A DNA stretch of 64,000 nucleotides, from the NCBI GenBank assembly GCA_027924585.1, contig BSBM01000426.1:2342001-2406000 (forward strand). Direction: 5' to 3'. Shown one piece after another: positions 46,856-55,769 of the stretch (position 1 is the stretch's first letter; each line of letters begins with the position of its first letter). A model generated the notes under the pieces. That model saw only the letters and a list, made by a program, of their open reading frames with translations, made no database searches and had not been told where the DNA came from. Origin of the DNA: Larix kaempferi (Eukaryota; Streptophyta; Pinopsida; Pinales; Pinaceae). The position numbers were made by a program, and so were the translations under genes.

Positions 46856-47833
46856 CTGTTAAGATAAAATTTAAAAAGTCACCCGTGTTCTTTCTCTCGC
46901 AATTTTTTCCTCATTTTCGCGTTCTCTTCTCTAGTTTCACACACAGTCCGACAAGCATTTAAATGGTAGATTGAATTCATACACCATTTGGTGCTTCCTT
47001 GACCATTTGGATAGAATACACAACATTTTGGGCTCTATTTTGGCTCCTTGGATTGAATTCAGACCTCTTGGGCTCTATTTGGATCAATCGAGTGAATACA
47101 CAACAGTTGGACTCTATTTGGCACCTTGGATTGAATTCTCATGCTACTTAGACACACATGAAGTCTTCTTACATATAGTGGACACATCAAAAGAGCATTT
47201 GACATTTGAGGCAAAGAGCAATCATAATCCTTGAGGTATGGTGATAATTTTATCTTGTTAAATGTAGTTTAGTCTTCATTCACTTGTTTGAATGGCATCT
47301 ATTTTGGGTTTTTCCTCATGAATTGTATGATAGATCTATTTTAGTTTTCTTAATCTTCAACATAGACAATAAAAACATCTTACCAAAAAAAAACTACAAA
47401 ATGCACCAAGCAATGCTTTTAACCTTTCATGAAGATAATAAAAAAAAATTACTTGCATCACCACCAATAACATTTCATAATCACATTCTTCAATCTAGTA
47501 GACAAACATTTGTTGAATTCCTCATGGTTTCACTACAACAACTCACACAAACACTTAGAGAATTGAAAACTATTAGTCTTTTGAGGCTATTTTCCCTCAT
47601 AGGGAAGTTGCTCCTACTAAAATCCCATACCACCATTCAATACCATCCAATGCCATCCTACCGAGTTCCTAGAGGTGTCGTTGCAGTTATATGTAGGGCA
47701 TTCCCAATAGCTTTTAAGATTATATGAAAACATTCTCACTAGATGTTGTTGTACATAATCAATTGCTACATCGAGCTTTAATAATCATGTGCACATCGAG
47801 TTTTAATATCTTATTTGTTGTTCATTCTTGCAG
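46856..47833 (+). other. leader/intron-like region upstream of the gene fragment at 47.8 kb
   Basis: Between the hairpin and the splice acceptor at 47,832-47,833 there is AT-rich DNA. It holds a loose repeat of TTGGGCTCTATTTTGG and CCTTGGATTGAATTC phrases (about 47,020-47,145). No confident coding exon is visible. It may contain an untranslated leader and an intron of the following gene fragment. Confidence 0.3.
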
Positions 47834-47871
47834 GGGTGATATTTTTTTGTTCTTGTTTAAATGTATTGAAT

Positions 47872-48219
47872 ATGGGAAACAGATGTAATAATAAAAGAAA
47901 GTCTAGAAGGAATCCACTGCCCCCTGAAAAGGCCCATCCGATAAGAGAAAAAGCCAGGTTGTACATGCAAAACCGTAGAAAGCAAAATGTTAGTGCCTTA
48001 GATCCATCAACAAGCAATGACGAAGTGGTTGAAGCCAATCAAATCTTGCCTGATGTCGAGTATGAAGGGATGGACATTGAACAAGCTCTTAATTGGCAAC
48101 CTCCCCAAGAAGAGCACACACATGCAGAACACACTCCCTTGCAGGATCAAGTTGTGAACGAAGGGCCACAACAAGTCGTTGATGGGACTCATACTTCCTT
48201 GCTGACTCCCTTGCCTTGA
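47872..48219 (+). CDS. small basic-headed hypothetical protein, possible TE gene exon
   Basis: A T-rich stretch ending CTTGCAG at 47,833 is a good splice acceptor. The open frame after it includes ATG at 47,872. It gives a 115-residue product starting MGNRCNNKRKSRRNPLPPEK, followed by IREKARLYMQNRRKQN, then an acidic tail (EVVEANQILPDVEYEGMDIE) and a TGA at 48,217. The basic start could be a nuclear-localisation or DNA-binding segment, such as those at the N-terminus of some transposon proteins. I do not recognise the family. It ends about 70 bp before satellite array B, so it may be truncated by it. Confidence 0.35.
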   Translation: MGNRCNNKRKSRRNPLPPEKAHPIREKARLYMQNRRKQNVSALDPSTSNDEVVEANQILPDVEYEGMDIEQALNWQPPQEEHTHAEHTPLQDQVVNEGPQQVVDGTHTSLLTPLP

Positions 48220-48289
48220 CTATCAACCGGACAATGAAGAACTCCCAGATGTATTCATGTGGATGAAAGTTCCTTTTCAGGACTTGAAG

Positions 48290-49542
48290 GTAAGATGCCC
48301 AAACGCACAAGGTGACACCCGGGCCACAAGACCGGAGGGGGGGGGGCACCCCTAGCACTATATCGACATCCTGAATCCAATGGATATGACAGTTTGTCGA
48401 TCGGAGCCATGGTCTTCATTCTATGGCTCGTTCTGTCTCGCATCCAAAAGGCCTTCAGGGACACCCGCTGGATACCTGCCGGGGCATAGAGCTCCAACCG
48501 TGCAGCAAAACCTAGTTCCAGGGAGTTCTGCAAGTGTGTCTAGAGAGGTTCCAACTGGGAATGCTAAACACAAAGTGCCCGGGGGAGGATTTTTCAAAGT
48601 TGACCCCCATGTGCAAAAATTGCACACTCCCTCACTAAGCAAAACCCTAGTTTCCAAGATGGACCTCCATGGTGACACCTGAGCAATGGGACTGGAGGGG
48701 AGGGGCACCCCTAGCACTGTCCCAACATCTTGAACCCAACGGCACCGACGGTTCGTCGATCCGAGCCACAGTCTTCATTCTATGGCTCGTTCCGTCTCGC
48801 ATCCAAAAGGCCTTCAGGGACACCTGTTGGATACCTACCGGGGCCATAGAACTCCAATTGTGCAACAAAAATAGGTTCCGAGGAGACATGCAGGTGTGTC
48901 TAGGACGGTTCCAGTTGGGAACTCTAGCCACAAGTGCCCGGTGGATGTTTTTGCAAAGTTGACCCCCGTGGGAAAAAATTGCACACTCCCTCATTGAGCA
49001 AAACCCTAGTTTCCAAGATGGACCTACAAGGTGACACCTGGCCCGCGAGACTGGAGGGGGGGGGGCTAGCACTATCCTGACATCTTGAATCCAGTGGAAC
49101 TAACCGTTTGTCGATTGGAGCCACGGTCTTCATTCTATGGCTCGTTCCATCTCGCATCCAAAAGGCCTTTAGGGACACCCACTGGATACTTGTCAGGGCA
49201 TAGAGCTCCAACCATGCAGCCAAACCTGGTTCCGGGGAGTTTTGCAAGTGTGTCTAGAGAGGTTCCGGATGGGAATGCTAACCACAAAGTGCCCGGGGGA
49301 GGATTTTGCAAAGTTGACCCCCGTGGGCAAAAATTGCACTCCCTCACTGAGCAAAACCCTAGTTTCCAAGATGGACCTACATGGTGACACCCGGGCCACA
49401 GGACTTTATGGAGGGGCACCCCTAGCACTATCCCGACATCTTGAATCCAATGGAGTTGACGGTTTATCGATCAGAGCCACAGTCTTCATTCTATGGCTCG
49501 TTCTGTCTCGCATCCAAAAGGCCTTTAGGGACACCCGCTGGA
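48290..49542 (+). repeat. array B (left), ~360-bp satellite, about 3.4 copies
   Basis: The phrase GAGCAAAACCCTAGTTTCC occurs at about 48,640, 49,002 and 49,351. TTCATTCTATGGCTCGTTC and GTCTCGCATCCAAAAGGCC recur once per unit. Units are GC-richer than the surroundings. The same family appears inverted at 54,085-55,198. Moderately long frames occur on both strands, but none is shared cleanly between all units. Confidence 0.9.
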
Positions 49543-49683
49543 TTTATACAATCTTCGTTTTACGAGAAACTGACCTTAGAACTTCTCTTAGCAATGACCT
49601 TTCTATCTCAAAGTTTGCTGAGCAGTTCCTGGATGTAGTATCAGACTCAACAGACAGTAAACTTGTTATCACCACTAGAATGG
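49543..49683 (+). pseudogene. possible NB-ARC (NLR) fragment between arrays
   Basis: A 140-bp AT-richer piece between array B and array A reads FVLRETDLRTSLSNDLSI, KFAEQFLDVVSDS and DSKLVITTRMV. The last motif resembles the RNBS-B (S-K-[IL]-[IV]-[IV]-T-T-R) of plant NB-ARC immune-receptor ATPases. The fragment is too short to be sure. It has no counterpart at the B/A junction on the right side. Confidence 0.35.
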
Positions 49684-50598
49684 TCCTAAGGTGCCCAATT
49701 AGAATACCCGTAGCACCCGAACCGTGGCTCGGTTCACAAATTCGTCGACTCCGGTGGGTCCGGGACACCTGGTTTCAGCTAGGGGACCCCCCATAGCATG
49801 CCTCGAAGACCCAGAAGCGGTGCCAATGGGCCATCCCCGAAGCTAGGGTTTTGCTCAGTGAAGGCCATTAAAAATTCTTTCAATGGGGCCCTTTCTCATC
49901 CCGAGGCCCCCGAGCGTGCGTGGTCACCATGGACAGGTCCACTATGGCCACGTGGACCTGTGGGAGCTGACTAAAGCCAAGTCTGCTCGTCGGTTTGGGT
50001 TCTGTGGTCGCGGAGCAAATGCCCAAAGTGTCCTTGAACGGCCCCAGGGTGCTAGACTAGAATACCCGTGGCACCCAAACCGTGGCTTGGTTCGCGAATC
50101 CGTCGATTCCGGTGGGTCTTAGATGGCGAGTTTCAGCTAGGGGACCCCCCACAGCGTGCTTCGAAGACCCGGAAGTGGTGCTAATGGGACATCCTTGGAG
50201 CTAGGGTTTTGCTCAATGATGGCCATTCCAAATTTGCTCAAGTGGGCCATTTCTCGTCCGAATGCCCTCGGGCGCACGTGGCCACTGTGGATAGGTCCAC
50301 AATGGCCATGTGGACCTGTGGGAGGCGACGGAATCCAAGTCCTCTCGCCGGGTTGGGTTTTTTGGCCCCGAGGAAAATCCTCCAAGTGTCCCTGAATAGC
50401 CCCGGGGTGCTTGTGGCTCGGTTCATGAATCCGTCGACTCCTGTGGGTCCGGGACGATGAATTTTAGCTAAGGGACCCCCCACAGCGTGCCTCGAAGCCC
50501 CGGAAGCGGTGCCAATGGGCCATCCCTGGAGCTAGGGTTTTGCTCAATGAGGGCCATTCCATATTCGCTTGAGGGGGCCATTTCTCATCCGGAGGCAG
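49684..50598 (+). repeat. array A (left), GC-rich ~357-bp satellite, about 2.5 copies
   Basis: GCTAGGGTTTTGCTCA recurs at about 49,840, 50,200 and 50,533. Each unit also has CGGTTCGTGAATCCGTCGA, GGGGACCCCCCACAGCG and GGTCCACTATGGCCACGTGG blocks. It is rich in CpG-containing motifs. Continuous with it, the central hairpin begins at 50,598, after which the same satellite runs in the opposite direction. Confidence 0.9.
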
Positions 50599-50599
50599 A

Positions 50600-51076
50600 A
50601 GAAGATCAATTTTTGACAAAACAATGTAGTTAGCAGAAGAAGACTAATTTTCAACAAAATAATGTAGTTATTACATGTGGAGGCAGCGGTTTCCCATGGA
50701 AAACGAGTGTAGGGTTGAGCAGAGGAAAGATGTTGGGAAATGGGCTATTACATTAGCTTTTTCGATGGGCAAGTGGTTTATAGAAGGAAATATGGCAGTT
50801 GTAGGTATCTATGCTTTTCTTCCAACGGAAATAGGATTTCCCTTGGAAGAAAAGCGTAGATACCTACAGCTGCCAAAGCATAGATACCTACAACCGCCCA
50901 TCGGAAAAGCTAATGTAATAGCCCATTTCCCAAAATCTTTCCTCTGCTCAACCCTACACTCGTTTTCCATTGGAAACCGTTTCCTCCACATGTAATAACT
51001 ACATTGTTTTGTCGAAAATTGATCTTCTTCTGCTAACTACATTGTTTTGTCGAAAATTGATCTTCTTTTGCCTCCG
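50600..51076. repeat. central ~475-bp hairpin of the palindrome
   Basis: Left arm about 50,598-50,830 and right arm about 50,841-51,072 are near-perfect complements, centred near 50,836 (CTTCCAACGGAAATAGG region). Matching blocks include TTACATGTGGAGGCAGCGG against its complement at about 50,975-50,995. Each arm has a 40-bp tandem duplication (GCAGAAGAAGATCAATTTT with ACAAAACAATGTAGTT). The small differences between arms sit close to the centre. It resembles a long-stem MITE or an inverted-duplication junction. It has no recognisable target duplication, because both ends run straight into array A. Confidence 0.9.
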
Positions 51077-54000
51077 AACGAGAAATGCCCCCCTTGAGTG
51101 AATCTGGAATGGCCTTCGGGTGCTACGAGCATTCTAGTTGGGCACTACGGTGGCCACGCACACCCAAGGGCCTCCAGACGAGAAATGCACCCCTTAAGAG
51201 AATTTGGAATGGCCATCACTGAGCAAAACCCTAGCTCGGGAGATGGCTCGTTGGCACCACTTCCGGGTCTTCGGGGGATGCTGTGGGGGATCCCCTAGCT
51301 GAAACCCATCATCCCGGACCCATCGGAGCTAACGGATTCGTGAACCGAGCCACGGTTCAGGTGCCACGGGCATTCTAGTCGGGCACCCCCGGGGCCGTTC
51401 AGGGACACCTGGAGGATTTGCCCCGGGGCCACGGAACCCAACTCGGTGAGAGGACTTGGATTTTGTCGCCTCCCATAGGTCCACATAGCCATTGTGGACT
51501 TTTCCATAGTGGCCACACATGCCCGGGGACATCCGGACGAGAAATGGCCCCCTTGAGCAAATTTGGAATGGCCATCACTGAGCAAAGCCCTAGCTCCGGA
51601 GGTGACTTGTTGGCACCGCTTCCGGGTCTTCGGGGGATGCTGTGGGGGGTCCCCTTGAGCGAATTTGGAATGGCCTTCACTGAGCATGCTGTGGGGGGTC
51701 CCCTAGCTGAAACCTGACATCCCAGACCCACTGGAGTCGACGGATTTGTGAACCAAGCCACGGTTCGGGCGCTACGGGCATTCTAGTCAAGCACCCCGAG
51801 GCCATTTAGGGACACTTTGGGCATTTGCTCCGCGGCCACAGAACCCAAACAGGCGAGCGGACTTGGATTCCATTGGCTTCCATAGGTCCATGTGGCCATA
51901 GTGGACCTATCCACGGTGGCCATGCATGCTGGGGGGCCTCCGGATGAGAAATGGTGAATTTGGAATGGCCTTCACTGAGCAAAACCCTAACTCTAGGGAT
52001 GGCCCATTGGCACTGCTTCCGGGTCTTCGAGGCAGGCTTTGGGGGATCTCCTAGTTGAAACCTGGCGTCCCGGACCCACCGGATTCGACGGATCCACGAA
52101 CCAAGCCACGGTTCGAGCACTACAGGCATTCTAGTCAGGCATCCCGGGGCCATTCAGGGACACTTTGGGCATTTGCTCAGTGGCCACGGAACCCAAACCA
52201 GCAAGTAGACTTGGATTTTGTCGACTCCCATAGGTCCATGTGGCCATAGTGGACCTGTCCATGTTGGCCACGCATGCCCAAGGGCCTCCGAACGAGAAAT
52301 GGCACCCTTGAGCGAATTTGGAATGGCTTTCACTAAGCAAAACCCTTGCTCTGGGGATGGCCCATTGGCACCGCTTCTAGGTCTTCGAGGCACGCTGTGG
52401 GGGGTCCCCTAGCTGAAACCCGGTGGCTCGACTAGAATGCTACGGGCATTCTAGTCGAGCACCCCGGGGCCATTCAGGGACACTTTGGGCATTTGCTCCG
52501 CGGCCACGGAACCCAAACCGGCGAGTGGAATTTGATTTCGTCAGCTCCCATAGGTCCACATGACCATAGTGGACCTGTCCATGGTGGCCACGCACGCCCG
52601 GGGGCCTCTGGACGAGAAATGGCCCCCTTGAGCGATTTTGGAATGCCCTTCACTGAGTAAAACCCTAGCTTCGGGGATGGCCCATTAGCACCGCTTCCGG
52701 GTCTTCGAGGCACGCCATGGGGGCCCCCCTAGCTGAAACCCGGCGTCTCGAACCCACTGGAGTCGACGGATTCATGAACCAAGACACGGTTCGGGCGCTA
52801 CGGGAATTCTAGTCGGGCACCCCGGGGCCTTTCAGGGACACTTTGGGCATTTGCTCCGCGGCCACGAAACCCAAACCGACGAGCGGACTTGGATTCCGTC
52901 GGCTCCCACAGGTCCATGTGGCCATAGTGGACCTGTACATGGTGGCCACGCACACCCAGGGGCCTTTGGACGAGAAATGGGCCCCTTGAGCGAATTTGGA
53001 ATGCCCTTCACTGAGCAAAACCCTAGCTTCGGGGATGGCCCATTAGCACCGCTTCCGGGTCTTCGAGGCATGCTGTGGGGGCTCCCCTAGCTGAAACCCG
53101 ACATCTCGGACCCACTGGAGTCGACGGATTCACTAACCAAGCCACGGTTTGGGCGCTACAGGCATTCTAGTCGGGCAACCCGGGGCCTTTCAGGGACACT
53201 TTGGGCATTTGCTCCACGGCCACGGAAGCCAAACCGGCGAGCGGACTTGGATTCCGTCGGCTCCCATAAGTCCACGTGGCCATAGTGGACCTGTCCATGG
53301 TGGCCACGCACGCCCGGGGGCCTCTGGACAAGAAATGGCCCCCTTGAGCGAATTTGGAATGCCCTTCACTAAGCAAAACCCTAGCTTCGGGGATGGCCCA
53401 TTGGCACCACTTCTGGGTCTTCGAGGCATGCTGTGGGGGCTCCCCTAGCTGAAACCCAGCGTCTCGGACCCACTGGAGTCAATGGATTCATGAACCAAGC
53501 CACGGTTCGGGCGCTACGGGCATTCTAGTCGGGCACCCCGGGGCCTTTCAGGGACACTTTGGGCATTTGCTCCGCGGCCACGGAACCCAAACCGACGAGC
53601 GGAATTCGATTCTGTCAGCTCCCATAGGTCCATGTGGCCATAGGGGACCTGTCCATGGTGGCCACGCATGCCCGGGGGCCTCCGGACGAGAAATGGCCCC
53701 ATTGAGCAAATTTGGAATGGCCTTCACTGAGCAAAACCCTAGCTCCGGGGATGGCCCATTAGGACCGCTTCCGGGTCTTTGAGGCATGCTATGGGGGGTC
53801 CCCTAGCTAAAACCCAGCGTCCTGGACCCACCGAATTTGACAGATTCACGAACCGAGCCACGGTTTGGGTGCTACGGGAATTCTAGTTGGGCACTCCAGG
53901 GCCATTCAGGGACACTTGGAGGATTTGACCTACGGCCACGGAACCCAAACTGGCGAGAGGACTTGGATTATGTTACCTCCCATAGGTCCACCTGGCCATT

Positions 54001-54080
54001 GCGGACCTTTCCATGGTGGCCACGCACGCCCGGGGGCCTCCGGTCGAGAAATGCCCCCCTTTAGCGAATTTGGCATGGCC
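51077..54080 (-). repeat. array A (right), inverted, about 8 copies
   Basis: GAGCAAAACCCTAGC-type phrases occur near 51,218, 51,582, 51,975, 52,336, 52,655, 53,013, 53,370 and 53,727. Spacing is 357-366 bp in most cases, with one shorter (about 320) and one longer (about 390) unit. Adjacent units from 52,650 to 53,800 are very similar, indicating recent homogenisation. A 79-codon frame (start MPRRPGSGANGPSP) recurs on the minus strand at 52,154, 52,474, 52,832, 53,190 and 53,548. Similar-length frames exist on the other strand, so coding is doubtful. Confidence 0.92.
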
Positions 54081-54084
54081 TTCA

Positions 54085-55198
54085 CACTGGGGTCAACTCT
54101 GGAAAATATTCCACCGAGCACATAGGGCTAGCGTTCTTGTCCAAAACTTGCCTAGACACACCTACAGGACTCCCCAGAACCCAGTTTTGTTGCACGGTTG
54201 GAGTTCTACCCCCCGGCAGGTATCCAACAGGTGTCCCTGAAGGCCTTTTGGATGCGAGACGGGACAAGCCATAGAATGAAGACCGTGGCTCAAATCGATG
54301 AACCTTCGACTCTGTTGGATTCATCATGCCAGGATAGTGCTAGGGGTGCCCCTCCCCTTTGGCCTGGTCGCCCTGCCTTCATCTTGTATGTCCATCTTGG
54401 AAACTAGGGTTTTGCTCAGTGAGGGAGTGTGCAATTTTTGCACACGGGGGTCAACTCTAGAAAATCACCCACCGGGCACGTGTGGCTAGCGTTCACAGCC
54501 AGAACCTATCTAGACACACCTGCATGGCTCCCAGGAACCCGATTTTGTTGCACGGTTGGAGTTCTACACCCCCGGTAGGTATCCAGCAGGTGTCCCTGAA
54601 GGCCTTTTGGATGCGAGACAAGATGAGCCATAGAATGAAGACCGTGGCTCAGATCGACGAACCATCGAATCTGTTGGATTCAACATGCGTGGGATAGTGC
54701 TAGGGGTGCCCCTCCCCTCTGCCCCAGTGGCCCCACCCTCATCTTGTACGTCCATCTTGGAAACTAGGGTTTTTCTCAGTGAGGAAGTGTGCAGTTTTTG
54801 CACACGGGGGTCAACTCTGGAAAATCACCCACCGGGCACTTGTGGCTAGCGTTCCCAGCCGAAACCTGCCTAGACACACCTGTAGTATTCCCCGGAACCT
54901 ATTTTTGTTCCATGGTTGGAGTTCTACGCCCCCGGCAGGTATCCAGCAGGTGTCCCTGAAGGCCTTCTGGATGCAAGACGGGACGAGCCATAGAATGAAG
55001 ACCGTGGCTCGGATTGACGAACCGTCGACTCTGTTGGATTCAGCACGACGGGGTAGTGCTAGGGGTGCCCCTCCCCTCTGGTCCGGTGGCCCCTCCCTCA
55101 TCTTGTATGTCCATCTTGGAAACTAGGGTTTTGCTCAGTGAGGGAGTGTGCAATTTTTGCACACGGGGGTCAACTCTGGAAAATATTCCACCGGGCAC
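54085..55198 (-). repeat. array B (right), inverted, about 3 copies of 360 bp
   Basis: GAAACTAGGGTTTTGCTCAG occurs at 54,401, 54,762 and 55,121, an almost exact 360-bp period. Each unit contains GGCCTTTTGGATGCGAGAC and CATAGAATGAAGACCGTGG. It is the inverted counterpart of 48,290-49,542. The array stops at CACCGGGCACGT, where GATGATGATGG repeats begin. Confidence 0.92.
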
Positions 55199-55769
55199 GT
55201 ATGATGATGATGATGGTGATGATGATGAAGAGGTTGATGGTGATGGTGATGGTGATGGCGATGGTCATGAAGATGATGATGATGGAGGCTTTGATGAGGA
55301 ACCTGGAGTTAGAGTTAGACTTGGAGTTAGAGTTAGGTTTAGAGGTAGAGTCAATGATGATGATGGAGATGGTGGTGATGATGAAGACGTTGATGGTGAT
55401 GGTGAGGATGGAGAAGATGGCTTAGTGTTAGGGTTTGGGTGAGGGTTAGGGCTATAGTTATAGAAGGAAATTGAATTAGGGTTAGAGTTAGAGTCAATGA
55501 TGATGATGGAGATGGTGGTGATGATGAAGACGTTGATCGTGACGGTGATGGTGATGGTGAGGATGGAGAAGATGGTTTAGTGCTAGGGTTTGGGTGAGGG
55601 TTAGGGCTAGGGTTATAGAAGCTAATTGAATTAGTGTTAGAGTTAGAGTCAATGATGATGATGGAGATGGTGGTAATGATGAAGACGTTGATGGTGACGG
55701 TGATGGTGATGGTGAGGATGGAGAAGATGGCTTAGTGCTAGGGTTTGGGTGAGGGTTAGGGCTAGGGTT
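55199..55769. repeat. GAT-rich array with telomere-like phrases, ~150-bp units
   Basis: The phrase GTCAATGATGATGATGGAGA occurs at 55,350, 55,494 and 55,649. It is followed each time by GATGGTGAGGATGGAGAAGA and then GCTAGGGTTTGGGTGAGGG-like sequence. The last resembles degenerate plant telomere repeats (TTTAGGG). The unit therefore mixes trinucleotide and telomere-like parts. This block has no counterpart on the left side. Confidence 0.85.

Noticed and set aside
47872-48219. Helitron helicase N-terminus
   Set aside because: A basic RLYMQNRRKQN segment is suggestive only. No Rep or helicase motif and no Helitron end (TC…CTRR with hairpin) was found.
48380-49387. 100-residue frames in array B such as the one starting at 48,380
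   Set aside because: They are interrupted or shifted in neighbouring units, and open frames occur on the opposite strand as well.
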